This document shows, one piece after another, positions 53,657-62,546 of a stretch of 64,000 bases of DNA. This DNA is from CAWICD01 sp052267165 (GTDB lineage: Bacteria; Vulcanimicrobiota; Vulcanimicrobiia; Vulcanimicrobiales; Vulcanimicrobiaceae): contig JBKQHO010000022.1 of NCBI GenBank assembly GCA_052267165.1, forward strand, positions 124,001 through 188,000, read 5' to 3'. The notes under the pieces were generated by a model, which was given only the letters and a program-made list of their open reading frames with translations, had not been told where the DNA came from and ran no database searches. The position numbers and the translations under genes are program-made. How positions within the stretch are numbered: the first letter of the stretch is position 1; each line of letters begins with the position of its first letter.

Positions 53657-53836
53657 GTGAAAAGGCTCCTTCTCTTTCTCGTGGGCGACGGCGCACAGGC
53701 TGCCGCCGAGTACGCATTGATCGCGGCCCTGGTTGCGGTCGTCGCGATCGGCGCGCTCATCTTCTTCGGCGACATGTTCGGAGCCAGCATCGAGCGCAGC
53801 GCCAACGCCGTGAACGGCACGGCGCAGCTGCCCTAG
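53657..53836 (+). CDS. Flp-type (type IVb) pilin
   Basis: A 59-residue prepilin. A short basic leader (VKRLLLFLVGDGAQ) precedes the processing region AAAEYALIAALVAVVAIGAL, with the conserved Glu-Tyr at +5/+6 of mature Flp pilins. The Tad machinery that exports such pilins is absent from the window. GTG 53657 gives the usual leader length; TTG 53633 would add eight residues. It ends 13 bases from priA, convergently. Confidence 0.8.
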   Translation: MKRLLLFLVGDGAQAAAEYALIAALVAVVAIGALIFFGDMFGASIERSANAVNGTAQLP

Positions 53837-53848
53837 AGCCGCTCGCGC

Positions 53849-56239
53849 TCACGGGTCGACGTTGACGACGAGCCGTGTCTCGCGCTCGCCGGCGGCCGCG
53901 GGCAGCAGCGTCGCGCGGATGTAGGCGCGGACCCGCGTGCTGTCGCGGACCTTGACGGCGAGCCGGTAGCGCCACTCGTCGTTCAGCCGCGCGATCGGGT
54001 ACGGGGCGGGCCCGAGCACCTCGCAGCCGGGCTGCGAGCACAACGCCCGGGCATAGCGGCCGGCCGCGTCGACCACCGCCTCGCGCCGCCGCCCGATCAC
54101 CCCGAGGTAGACGAGCTCGGCGAACGGAGGATAGCCGAGCTCGCGACGCTCTTCGAGCTCGTGCGCGGCGAAGCCATCGAAGTCGTGCCGCGACGCGAAG
54201 CGGATCGCCGGATTCTCCGGATTGTAGGTCTGGATGATGGCCTCGCCGGCGCGGGCCCGACCGCTGCGGCCCGCGACTTGCGTGAGCAGGTCGAAGGTCC
54301 GTTCCGCGGCCCGGAAATCGGGAACGTGCAGCCCGATGTCGGCCGCGACCACGCCGACCAGCGTCACCTCGGGGAAGTCGAGTCCCTTGGCGACCATCTG
54401 CGTGCCGACCAGGACGTCGCCGCTCGCCGCGAAGGCGTCGAGCAGCCTCGCATGATCGCCGACCCGCGTCGTCGTGTCGCTGTCCATGCGCACGACGCGC
54501 GCGGCGGGGAAGAGGGCTTGCGCGGTCTCGGCGACCTTCTGCGTGCCGACGCCGAACTCGCGAACCGGGCCGCCGCGGCAGTCCGGGCAGGCGCCCGGGA
54601 TCGGCCGCTGCGCGTCGCACAGATGGCAGCGCAGGAGGCGCTCCGCGCGGTGGACGACGAGCGACACGCTGCAGCGCTCGCAGCGCGGAACGCCGCCGCA
54701 GGCGCGGCACAGCATGAAGCTCGCGCTGCCGCGCCGGTTGACGAAGAGCACGGCCTTCTCGCGGCGCGCCAGGCACGCTTCGAGCGCTTCGACCAGGCGC
54801 GTGCTGAAGATGCGCCGGTTTCCCTGTGCGAACTCGCCGGCCAGGTCGACGATATGGGTCGCCGGCAGCGGCTGGGCGCTGGCGCGGCTCTCCAGCCGCA
54901 GGTGCTCGATCGCTCCGCGCGTCGCGGCCGCGTAGGCCTCGAGGGGAGGCGTGGCGCTGCCCAGCACGAGCGTCCCGCCGGCCGCGCGCATCCGCTCGCG
55001 CGCCACGTCGAGCGCGTTGTAGCGCGGGACGCCGTCCTGCTTGTAGGTGCGCTCGTGGGCCTCGTCGACGACGATCAGCCGGCAGTCCGGCAAGGGCGCG
55101 AACACGGCGCTGCGCGCGCCGACGACGACGTCGACCTCGCCGCGCGCCGCCGCGTTCCAGGCGGCGAAGCGTTCGCGCTCCGAAAGGCCCGAGTGCAGCA
55201 CCGCGACCCGTTCGCCGAACGCGCCTTCGAAGCGGCGCGCGGTCTGCGGCGTCAGCGCGATCTCCGGCACGAGCACGATCGCGCGCGCGCCGAGCTCCAG
55301 CATGCGCGCGATCGCCCGGATATAGACGAACGTCTTGCCGCTGCCCGTCACGCCTTGCAGCAGCAGTTCGCCGAAGCGCGCGCTCTCGACGTGAGCCACG
55401 ATCGCGCCGATGGCACGCCGCTGCTCGCCGGTCGGAACGAACCGCTGGTCTTCCGGCGGACCATGCGCGGCCCGCAGCGCGGGACGGCGTTCGCTCTCGC
55501 GCAGTGCCCCTTCGCGCAGCGCCCGCGCGATGACCGCTTGCGAGAAGCCTTCCAGCAGCGCGTCGCGCCGGCGCAGCAGGCCCGCCTCGCGCACGCGGGC
55601 CAGCAGCGCGGCGACGCGCGGCCCGCGCACCTCGCTGCCGGTCGCCTCCAAGACCTTCTCGTGCAGGTCGCCGGTGCGCGGTCCGAGGAACGTGCGCGAG
55701 CGCTCGAGCGCGCCGCCTCGCACCAGCGCCGAGATTGCGCGCAGCAAAGCGCGCCGGTCGCCGGCCCGGCGCGCTTCGGGATGCCGCAGCAGCGCGTCGA
55801 GGCTGAAGCCGTCGCTGAAGTCCTCGCGGATCAGACGCACGAGCCGGGCAGGCACCGAGGAAAAGCGCTCGGTGACGAGCCCTTTCGTCGCGACGAAACG
55901 GTCGACGACGCGCGGGATGCCGGCCGCGAGCACGACCGCTCCGAGCGCCTCGCCGAGGGTGCAGCAATAGCGTTGCGCGATCCAGTGCGCCAGGGTCAGG
56001 GCGGCCGCATCGAACGCGCGTGGAACGTCGGCGCGCGAGGCGACCGGGCGCAGGCCGTCGCTCGCGCCGCCGTTCTCGTGCGCGGGCGTGAGCACATAGC
56101 CGTAGAGCTCGCGCGGCCCCAGCGGAACGCGCACGACGTCGCCGACGTCGAGCGCCACGCCGGGCGGCACCAGGTACGTCAGCGGACGTTCGACGCGCGC
56201 CGTGCGCTGTTGCACCAGCACGTCGACGACGCGGCTCAA
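53849..56239 (-). CDS. priA: Primosomal protein N' (replication restart helicase)
   Basis: A 796-residue helicase that reloads the replisome at stalled forks. The N-terminal DNA-binding domain (LTYLVPPGVALDVGDVVRVP) is followed by Walker A GVTGSGKTFVYIRAI, the Walker B/DEAH box RLIVVDEAHERTYKQDGVPR and the zinc-binding insert with paired Cys (CRACGGVPRCERC, CHLC, CPDC). VLVGTQMVAKGLDFPEVTLV is a conserved helicase motif. It lies 19 bases downstream of aroB on the same strand. Confidence 0.96.
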   Translation of the reverse strand: MSRVVDVLVQQRTARVERPLTYLVPPGVALDVGDVVRVPLGPRELYGYVLTPAHENGGASDGLRPVASRADVPRAFDAAALTLAHWIAQRYCCTLGEALGAVVLAAGIPRVVDRFVATKGLVTERFSSVPARLVRLIREDFSDGFSLDALLRHPEARRAGDRRALLRAISALVRGGALERSRTFLGPRTGDLHEKVLEATGSEVRGPRVAALLARVREAGLLRRRDALLEGFSQAVIARALREGALRESERRPALRAAHGPPEDQRFVPTGEQRRAIGAIVAHVESARFGELLLQGVTGSGKTFVYIRAIARMLELGARAIVLVPEIALTPQTARRFEGAFGERVAVLHSGLSERERFAAWNAAARGEVDVVVGARSAVFAPLPDCRLIVVDEAHERTYKQDGVPRYNALDVARERMRAAGGTLVLGSATPPLEAYAAATRGAIEHLRLESRASAQPLPATHIVDLAGEFAQGNRRIFSTRLVEALEACLARREKAVLFVNRRGSASFMLCRACGGVPRCERCSVSLVVHRAERLLRCHLCDAQRPIPGACPDCRGGPVREFGVGTQKVAETAQALFPAARVVRMDSDTTTRVGDHARLLDAFAASGDVLVGTQMVAKGLDFPEVTLVGVVAADIGLHVPDFRAAERTFDLLTQVAGRSGRARAGEAIIQTYNPENPAIRFASRHDFDGFAAHELEERRELGYPPFAELVYLGVIGRRREAVVDAAGRYARALCSQPGCEVLGPAPYPIARLNDEWRYRLAVKVRDSTRVRAYIRATLLPAAAGERETRLVVNVDP

Positions 56240-56258
56240 GGCGGGCAGGACACGAAGC

Positions 56259-57332
56259 TCAACGGAATTCCGCGTGGCTGGGCTCCGCGCTCACGCGCGC
56301 CAGGACCGCGCGCACCGTGCGGGTCGGGACGGTCACGCCGAACTCGACGTCGCCGATCGTTCGCGGCAGCACGAAGCGCAGCGTCCCGGCGCGTGCCTTC
56401 TTGTCGCTGGCCATCGCCGTCAGCAGTGCGTCCGCGTCGTCGACGGGCGCCACCAGCGGCAAGAGCAGCAGCGTGAGCAGCGAGAGCACGCGGAAGTGCT
56501 CCTGGCCCGAGAAGCGTCCCGTGCGCAGCGCCAGCATCCCCGCCGCGCGCAAGCCGATGCTGACGGCCTCGCCGTGCGAGGTGCGATAGTTGGTGACGCG
56601 CTCGATCGCGTGCCCGAAGGTGTGCCCGAGGTTGAGCACTTCGCGCGCCCCGGCTTCGAGCCGGTCGTCGCCGACGATCATCGCCTTGATGCGCAGTGAG
56701 TCTGCCACGACCGTTTCCCAGGGCCACTTGCGCAGCGGATGCGGCGCCAGCGTCTCGAGCGCCTCGAAGACCTCGTTGCCTTCGATGATCCCGTGCTTGA
56801 CGAGCTCGGCCAGGCCCTCGCGCAACTGCCGTTCGGGCAGCGTCTCGAGCGCGTCGATATCGCAGAACACCGCGACCGGATCCCTGAAGACGCCGGCGAG
56901 GTTCTTGCCGGCCGCCAGGTCGACCCCGGTCTTCCCGCCGATCGAGGCGTCGACCATCGCGACCAGTGAGGTCGCGACGTTGACGAACGGGATGCCGCGC
57001 ATGTAGGTCGCCGCCGCGAAACCGAAGAGGTCGCCGGCGACGCCGCCGCCGACCCCGATCGCCAGCGTCTTGCGGTCGGCTCCGGCCTCGGCCAGCGCGT
57101 CGAGGACGCGTTCGACGGTGCGCAAACGCTTGCGCCGTTCGCCGAGCACGAAGCCGAGCACGGGCGTGCGCGGGCCGGCCGCCCGCGCGACGCGCTTCGC
57201 GCGGCTCGCGACGTTCGCATCGGCGAGCACGACCGCGCGCGCATAGCCGCGCTCGCGCACGAACGCGCCCACGTTGGGCGCGGCGTCTGCGTCGATCACG
57301 ACGGGATACCCCAAGTCGTCGAGTCGAGTCAT
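56259..57332 (-). CDS. aroB: 3-Dehydroquinate synthase
   Basis: A 357-residue NAD- and metal-dependent enzyme, second step of the shikimate pathway. The NAD region is IGVGGGVAGDLFGFAAATYM; metal/substrate residues lie in AELVKHGIIEGNEVFE and LNLGHTFGHAIERVTNY, including the two ligand His. TSLVAMVDASIGGKTGVDLA is diagnostic. It follows aroC by 124 bases and precedes priA. Confidence 0.95.
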   Translation of the reverse strand: MTRLDDLGYPVVIDADAAPNVGAFVRERGYARAVVLADANVASRAKRVARAAGPRTPVLGFVLGERRKRLRTVERVLDALAEAGADRKTLAIGVGGGVAGDLFGFAAATYMRGIPFVNVATSLVAMVDASIGGKTGVDLAAGKNLAGVFRDPVAVFCDIDALETLPERQLREGLAELVKHGIIEGNEVFEALETLAPHPLRKWPWETVVADSLRIKAMIVGDDRLEAGAREVLNLGHTFGHAIERVTNYRTSHGEAVSIGLRAAGMLALRTGRFSGQEHFRVLSLLTLLLLPLVAPVDDADALLTAMASDKKARAGTLRFVLPRTIGDVEFGVTVPTRTVRAVLARVSAEPSHAEFR

Positions 57333-57455
57333 CGAGGCAGGCGCTCTGGGTTCAGCGCGACACGTTCTTTCACCAAGGATCAGCCCGGGCGCTTGTCAAC
57401 GCGCCCATAGTTGCAGATTTAAGCGCAGCATGATTCTAGCGACAAGCTCCGGCCT

Positions 57456-58631
57456 TCAGCCCGGGGTAGTTGACGGCGCGACGGGGGAACCGAAAAGCTC
57501 GCGAGCGGCGGCGACCGCGCGCTGCATGTTGTCGCGCGTCTCCTCGATCGAGTCGCCGCCGAACTTCTCGAGGACCGGCGCCGTCAGCGCGAGCCGGACC
57601 ATCGCCTCGCCGACGATCCCCGCGGCGGGCACGACGCACACGTCGCTGCGCACGATGCTGGCCGGCGCGAGCGTGCCCTCGTGCAAGTTGACGCTGGGCA
57701 GCGCCTTCATCAGCGTGGGAATCGGCTTGACGCCGGCGCGCAGCAGGATGTCTTGGCCGTTCGACATGCCGCCTTCGATGCCGCCCGCGCGATTGGAAGG
57801 ACGCACGACCTCGCCGCCTTCGAGCGCGAAGATGTCGTGCGCGGCCGAACCGGGTTTGGCGGCCACTTCGCGGCCGGCGCCGACTTCGACCGACTTGACC
57901 GTCTGCATCGCCATCAGCGCACCCGCCAATACGCCGTCGAGCCGCGTGTCGGGCTGGCGGTTCGAGCCGATCCCCGCCGGCAGGCCCTTGACGACGACGG
58001 TGTAGGTTCCGCCCAAGGTGTCGCCGGCGGCCTTGGCCGCGTCGATCGCCGCGATCATCGCGTCCTCGCTCGCGGGATCGGGACAGCGCACTTCGCTCGC
58101 GTCGACCGCCGCCATGTCGATCGCGTCGAGCTCGGGCGCAACGACCGGGCCGATCTGCGAGGTGTACGAGTAGGTCGTGATGCCGAGCGCTTCGAGGAAC
58201 TGCGCGCAGATCGCCCCCAGCGCGACGCGCATCGCCGTCTCGCGGGCGCTGGCGCGCTCGAGCACGTTGCGCAGGTCGCGGTGGCGAAACTTCATCGCGC
58301 CCGCGTAGTCGGCGTGTCCCGGCCGCGGGTTGGTCAGCGGCTTGCCCGCGCCGGTCAGGGGGTCCATCAGCTCGCGAACGTTCTCGAAATCCTTGTTGCG
58401 CAGCATGACCGCAAGCGGCGAGCCAAGCGTGTACGAGCCACGCAGCCCGGCCAGAAACTCGATCCGATCGCTCTCGATCTTCATGCGGCCGCCCCGGCCG
58501 TAACCGCCCTGCCGGGCGCGCAGCGCCGCATTGATGCGGTCGACGTCGAGGTGCAGCTGCGCGGGAAGCCCGTCGAGGATGCCGACGAGGGCCGGGCCGT
58601 GCGACTCGCCCGCGGTGAGATAGCGAAACAT
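57456..58631 (-). CDS. aroC: Chorismate synthase
   Basis: A 391-residue FMN-dependent enzyme making chorismate from EPSP. Signatures are MFRYLTAGESHGPALVGILD at the start, RRQ-type segment RARQGGYGRGGRMKIESDRI, RHRDLRNVLERASARETAMR and GGIEGGMSNGQDI. The start at 58631 gives the canonical N-terminus; extra upstream codons are unlikely. It heads the aroC-aroB-priA run; aroK is not adjacent. Confidence 0.96.
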   Translation of the reverse strand: MFRYLTAGESHGPALVGILDGLPAQLHLDVDRINAALRARQGGYGRGGRMKIESDRIEFLAGLRGSYTLGSPLAVMLRNKDFENVRELMDPLTGAGKPLTNPRPGHADYAGAMKFRHRDLRNVLERASARETAMRVALGAICAQFLEALGITTYSYTSQIGPVVAPELDAIDMAAVDASEVRCPDPASEDAMIAAIDAAKAAGDTLGGTYTVVVKGLPAGIGSNRQPDTRLDGVLAGALMAMQTVKSVEVGAGREVAAKPGSAAHDIFALEGGEVVRPSNRAGGIEGGMSNGQDILLRAGVKPIPTLMKALPSVNLHEGTLAPASIVRSDVCVVPAAGIVGEAMVRLALTAPVLEKFGGDSIEETRDNMQRAVAAARELFGSPVAPSTTPG

Positions 58632-58699
58632 CGAATCCCCGCTTCGCCCCCTCGCCGGTCTTTTCCGCGAGCTTGCGGCGGTGCTACGATGCTCGGACC

Positions 58700-59020
58700 G
58701 TGACAAGTGCGAGGCAGCCCGAGAAGCGGTTCATCGGCGAGGCGCTAGGGCCCGAGTCGGGAGCGTTCGCGAACGGCGCCGCGGCTCCAGGCGAGCCGCC
58801 GCTTCCCCGCGCGTTTCGCCGGCGCGACGAGGTGCTGCGCGTCGCCGAACTGCGCCGGGCCTGGCGCTCGACCAAGATCGACCGCGGTGACGTCTACCTC
58901 AAGCGTCACTGGTTCGAGGTCGCGCTCGCCGACGGCCGCGTCGCCGTCATCTACTTCGACCGCGGCGCACGCCGCAGCGCGCCACGCTGGTGGCTCTACA
59001 CGCTCGAGCCGCCCGCATAG
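58700..59020 (+). CDS. DUF6504-type small protein
   Basis: A 106-residue protein. The core STKIDRGDVYLKRHWFEVAL followed by AVIYFDRGARRSAPRWWLYT matches my recollection of the DUF6504 family, found in actinobacteria near DNA-polymerase genes, but no such gene is adjacent here. Function unknown. GTG 58700 is preferred since the region before it has no conserved look. It is flanked by divergent aroC and convergent ilvA. Confidence 0.6.
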   Translation: MTSARQPEKRFIGEALGPESGAFANGAAAPGEPPLPRAFRRRDEVLRVAELRRAWRSTKIDRGDVYLKRHWFEVALADGRVAVIYFDRGARRSAPRWWLYTLEPPA

Positions 59021-59060
59021 GCGGGTTCCCCCGCCGGGTCGCGCCGAAGCCGCGCGCGAG

Positions 59061-60281
59061 CTACTCGGTGACGACCTCGGACTCGAAGCCGCGTTCCTCG
59101 ATCGCGCTCATGATGCGCGGGAGATCGTCGGGACGTTCGAGTTCCACGGTCACGTCGAGCTCCGCGTGCTTGGCCGAGAGGCTGCCGAAGACGCGATGAT
59201 GCGCGACGTCGAGCACATTGGCGCGCGCCTCGGAGATCGCGAGTGCCACGCTCGCGAGCTCGCCCGGCTTGTCGACCATGTGTACGCGGATCCGAACGAC
59301 GCGGCCGGAGCGCATCCGATGGCGCACGATGACCGAAGCAAGCATGCCCAAATCGATGTTGCCGCCGCACAGCAGCGTACCGACGCGTTTGCCTGCGAAG
59401 CGCTTGGGGTCGGCCAGCAGCGCCGCCACGCCGGCCGCGCCGGCGCCTTCCGCCAGTAGCTTCTCCTCCTCCAGCAGCATGGCGATCGCGGTCTCGATCG
59501 CGGCCTCGTGGACGAGGACAACGTCTTTCACGCTGCCGCGAATCAGCTCGGCCGGAAGCTTGCCGATCTGCTTGACCGCGATGCCTTCGGCGATCGTCGG
59601 ACCGCCCGGGACGACCGCCGCGCCGGTGAGCGCAGCCGCGACGCCCGGATAGAAGGCCGACTGGACGGCAACGATCTCAACGCGCGAGCCGGCCGCGGCG
59701 ACCGCCAGCGTCGCGCCGGCGATTAGGCCGCCGCCCCCGACCGGAACGAGCAGGATGTCGAGGTCGGTTCCCGCGTCCTCGAGCAACTCGAGCGTCGCCG
59801 TCGCCTGGCCTGCGATCACGTCGGCGTCGTCGAACGGGTGCACGACCGTCGCGCCGGTTCGGGCGGCCAGTCCGCGCGCGAACTCGGCGGCCTCGTCGAA
59901 CGTGTCGCCCTCGAGCACGACCTCGGCGCCGTAGTCGCGCGTGCGCCGGACCTTCAGGAACGGCGTGGTCCGCGGCATGACGACCGTCGTCGCCAGATTG
60001 AGACGCGCGCCGTGATAGGCGACGGCTTGCCCGTGGTTGCCGGCCGACATCGTCACCACGCCGCGCTCGCGCCGCTCGGGCGAGAGCATCAGCATCGCGT
60101 TGAGCGCACCCCGTTCCTTGTAGGAGCCGGTCGTCTGGCGCACCTCGTGTTTGAGGTAGACCTCGCTTCCGGTCGCGGCGCAGAGCGCCCGCGAGCGTGC
60201 CGTGGGCGTGCGTCGCACGCCGGATTGAATGCGCTCGGCGGCGGCGCGAACGGACTGGGCCGAGAGTTCGATGGTGGTCAA
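59061..60281 (-). CDS. ilvA: Threonine ammonia-lyase (threonine dehydratase) with ACT domain
   Basis: A 406-residue PLP enzyme deaminating threonine to 2-oxobutanoate for isoleucine. The PLP Lys is in RQTTGSYKERGALNAML, the phosphate loop is LLVPVGGGGLIAGATLA, and SAGNHGQAVAYHGARL is diagnostic. An ACT regulatory domain covers about 325-406 (RIRVHMVDKPGELASVALAI). TTG 60281 is preferred because ggag lies six bases before it; TTG 60308 would start inside the attenuator U-tract. An attenuator and Ile-rich leader peptide precede it, pointing to isoleucine control. A catabolic role (tdcB-type) is less likely for that reason. Confidence 0.93.
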   Translation of the reverse strand: MTTIELSAQSVRAAAERIQSGVRRTPTARSRALCAATGSEVYLKHEVRQTTGSYKERGALNAMLMLSPERRERGVVTMSAGNHGQAVAYHGARLNLATTVVMPRTTPFLKVRRTRDYGAEVVLEGDTFDEAAEFARGLAARTGATVVHPFDDADVIAGQATATLELLEDAGTDLDILLVPVGGGGLIAGATLAVAAAGSRVEIVAVQSAFYPGVAAALTGAAVVPGGPTIAEGIAVKQIGKLPAELIRGSVKDVVLVHEAAIETAIAMLLEEEKLLAEGAGAAGVAALLADPKRFAGKRVGTLLCGGNIDLGMLASVIVRHRMRSGRVVRIRVHMVDKPGELASVALAISEARANVLDVAHHRVFGSLSAKHAELDVTVELERPDDLPRIMSAIEERGFESEVVTE

Positions 60282-60306
60282 CGGATTCTCCACGAGCAGG
60301 GTGCGC

Positions 60307-60344
60307 AAAATGAAAAGCCTCTCGGCCGGTTCCGGCGAGAGGCT
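60307..60344 (-). terminator. Attenuator terminator hairpin upstream of ilvA
   Basis: On the minus strand a 9-bp outer stem (agcctctcg with cgagaggct) and 4-bp inner stem (ccgg/ccgg) are followed by cttttcatttt. It lies between the leader peptide and ilvA. A leader segment at 60382-60391 (ggccgacgag) can pair at 7 of 8 core positions with the 5' arm of this stem, giving a plausible antiterminator. Confidence 0.75.
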
Positions 60345-60367
60345 CGAGCGTCGAGACGTCGGTTCGT

Positions 60368-60445
60368 CTACGCCGAAGCTACTCGTCGGCCCCCCGGGCC
60401 CACGATGATAATCTCGGCAATAATGAACAACGCGGTGACGAACAT
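60368..60445 (-). CDS. Putative isoleucine-rich leader peptide for ilvA attenuation
   Basis: A 25-codon frame beginning MFVTALFIIAEIIIVGPGG and ending in VASA. Five of 25 residues are Ile and three Val, with the cluster IIIV just upstream of the hairpins. A small hairpin (agacg/cgtct, 60354-60369) overlaps its stop codon, and the terminator follows. The layout copies classical ilv leaders: stalling at Ile codons would free 60382-60391 to block the terminator. No strong ribosome-binding site is seen, the main doubt. Confidence 0.65.
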   Translation of the reverse strand: MFVTALFIIAEIIIVGPGGRRVASA

Positions 60446-60582
60446 CGGTAGGCCATCATTAACATGCGGGCGGCTCGCTGTCAACCTCGCTTTTCGTAGA
60501 GCGCAATCGGTTCGCTCCCGGGACCTACCGATTTGAAGCGCGTTTCGGCGGGGTACGCGACGCATGAGCCGAAGAGCGGCGC
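60446..60582. other. Promoter-bearing spacer between the ilvA leader and deoC remnant
   Basis: The ilvA leader promoter must lie in or near this 137-base divergent region. The segment 60450-60475 is AT-rich (catcattaaca). I cannot define a -35/-10 pair with confidence. Confidence 0.3.
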
Positions 60583-61020
60583 ATGAGCCGCGCCGTCCCG
60601 CGCGTCGACGCTGTCAGCCTCGAATCCCGCGCCGCGCTATTGGCCAAGCGTTCGATCAAGGCAGAAGCCAAGCGCACGGGCATCGATCTGGCCATCGCCT
60701 GCATGGAGCTGACCAGCCGTTTGTGCGCGCGCCGCCAAGCCGGCACCCGACGCCCCGAGCGTCGCGGCGGTCTGCGTCTATCTGTCGTTCGTTCCCGAAG
60801 CGGCCGCCGCGCTCTCCGCCACGAGCGTTCGCGTGGCCGCGGTTGCGGCGGCTTTTCCCAGCAGCCTCTCGTCGCTCGAAGTGAAACTGCGCGAGGCCGG
60901 CGAGGCCGTCGCGGCCGGCGCGCACGAAGTCGACATGGTGATCGATCGCGGCGCGTTGCTCGCAGGCCACGACCGCCGCGTGCGCGACGAGATCGCCGCG
61001 ATTCGCGAGGCCTGCGGCGC
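60583..61020 (+). pseudogene. deoC: Deoxyribose-phosphate aldolase (DeoC) remnant, frameshifted and truncated
   Basis: The first frame gives a DeoC N-terminus (LAKRSIKAEAKRTGIDLAIA, then CMELT). About 13 residues (the segment before LCA) are missing and homology continues in the +1 frame as APSVAAVCVYLSFVPEAAAA, FPSSLSSLEVKLREA and HEVDMVIDRGALLAG. It then stops at REACGAE, about half way. The part with the Schiff-base Lys and the rest of the TIM barrel is absent, and the frame runs into the aldehyde dehydrogenase. The product cannot be an active aldolase. Confidence 0.65.
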
Positions 61021-62476
61021 TGAAGTGAGCACGCTCTTGCCGAGCTTCGACTACGCGCCCGCGCTGGAATCGCGCGACGCCGTGACGCTGCGCGAGCGTT
61101 ACGGGCTCTTCATCGCGGGCGAATGGACCGCCGCCGAAGGCAATGCGGTCTCGGCCACGCTCGATCCGGCGACGGAACGCGTGCTCTCGCACGTCGCAAG
61201 CGCGCAACCGGTCGACGTCGACCGCGCCGTTCGCGCGGCTCGCCGCGGCTACGACAAATACTGGCGCAAGATCCGGCCGCCCGAACGCGCCAAGTACGTC
61301 TATCGCATCGCGCGCGCACTGGCCGAGCGCGCGCGCGAGTTCGCGCTCGTCGAGACCCTCGACACCGGTAAGCCGATTCGCGAGTCGCGCGAGTTCGACT
61401 GCGCGCAGGCGGCCGCGTCGCTCTTCTATCACGCGGGCTGGGCCGACAAGCTGGAGTGGGCGCTGCTCGGCGCGCAACGGCCGCGGCCGCACGGGGTCGC
61501 GGGCGCGATCCTCTCGTCGTACTTTCCGTTGCTGCACGCGGCCTGGACGCTCGCGCCGGCGCTGGCCTGCGGCAACACCGTCGTGCTGCTGCCGTCGCGT
61601 TCGGCGCCGCTCTCGGCGCTGCTGCTCGCGCAAATCTGTCGGGAGGCCGAGTTGCCGCCGGGCGTCGTCAACGTCGTGACCGGCGACCGGCGTGCCGAGG
61701 AAGCGCTGATCGAGCATCCGGAACTCGACAAGCTCTCCTTCAGCGGCTCGAGCGAGGAAGGCAAGTCCGTCCGCCGCGCGACCGCGGGGACGCGCTTGCG
61801 GCTCTCGCTGAAGCTCGACGGGAAATCGCCCTGCATCGTTTACGAGGATGCACCGCTCGATCAAGCGGTTGACGGAATCGTCAGCGCCGCCTACTTCAAC
61901 CGCGGCCCGGCCGCCAGCATGGGCTCGCGCGTCCTCGTTCAGGAGAGCGTCTACGAAGAGCTCGCCGTGCGCCTGCGCGAGCGCGTCATGGGACTTCGCC
62001 ACGGCGATCCGCTCGATCGCAACACCGACATCGGCGCGATCGGCTCGCGCGAACGGCGCGACGCGCTGGCCGACGTCGTGCGCAGCGGCGTTGAAGAGGG
62101 CGCTACGCTCGTCCAAGCGGCCTGCAGTTTCCCCGAAAGCGGCTTCTGGTTTCCCGCGACCTTCTTCACCAACGTCCAGCCGACGCATCGGGTCGCGCGC
62201 GAACCGGTCTTCGGACCGCTGCTCGGCATCATGACGTTCCGCACGCCCGACGAAGCGATCGAGCGAGCCGACAACATCCCCTACGGTCTTTCGGCCGGGG
62301 TTTGGACGTCGAGCGGCGCGCTCGCTCTCTACACGGCCGGGCGGCTCAACGTTGGAACCGTTTGGTGCAACGCGTTCAACCAGTTCGATCCGAGCGTGCC
62401 ATTCGGCGGCCTCAAAGAATCGGGCTCCGGCCGCGACGGTGGCTTGGCAGGCTTGCGCGAGTACCTGACGACCTAG
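60833..62476 (+). CDS. Aldehyde dehydrogenase-family protein lacking catalytic residues, fused to a DeoC remnant
   Basis: Residues 1-63 are the DeoC remnant; ALDH homology starts near residue 72 (FDYAPALESRDAVTLRERYG) and runs to the end (VPFGGLKESGSGRDGG). The overall fold is well kept. However, the site usually reading ELGGK is KLDGK (Lys 327 replaces the general-base Glu), and the loop usually GQxCxxGSR is GPAASMGSR (Ala 361 replaces the nucleophilic Cys). Dehydrogenase activity is therefore unlikely. Translation may really begin at GTG 61025, giving an ALDH-only protein. The ancestral context was probably a deoC-aldehyde dehydrogenase operon. Confidence 0.78.
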   Translation: MAAVAAAFPSSLSSLEVKLREAGEAVAAGAHEVDMVIDRGALLAGHDRRVRDEIAAIREACGAEVSTLLPSFDYAPALESRDAVTLRERYGLFIAGEWTAAEGNAVSATLDPATERVLSHVASAQPVDVDRAVRAARRGYDKYWRKIRPPERAKYVYRIARALAERAREFALVETLDTGKPIRESREFDCAQAAASLFYHAGWADKLEWALLGAQRPRPHGVAGAILSSYFPLLHAAWTLAPALACGNTVVLLPSRSAPLSALLLAQICREAELPPGVVNVVTGDRRAEEALIEHPELDKLSFSGSSEEGKSVRRATAGTRLRLSLKLDGKSPCIVYEDAPLDQAVDGIVSAAYFNRGPAASMGSRVLVQESVYEELAVRLRERVMGLRHGDPLDRNTDIGAIGSRERRDALADVVRSGVEEGATLVQAACSFPESGFWFPATFFTNVQPTHRVAREPVFGPLLGIMTFRTPDEAIERADNIPYGLSAGVWTSSGALALYTAGRLNVGTVWCNAFNQFDPSVPFGGLKESGSGRDGGLAGLREYLTT

Positions 62477-62546
62477 CTCTCTCGTCAGCCCGGCCACTGC
62501 GCCGCTTGCATCGTCGGCGTAGAATGCGGGTAAGGAGAGCTCGACC

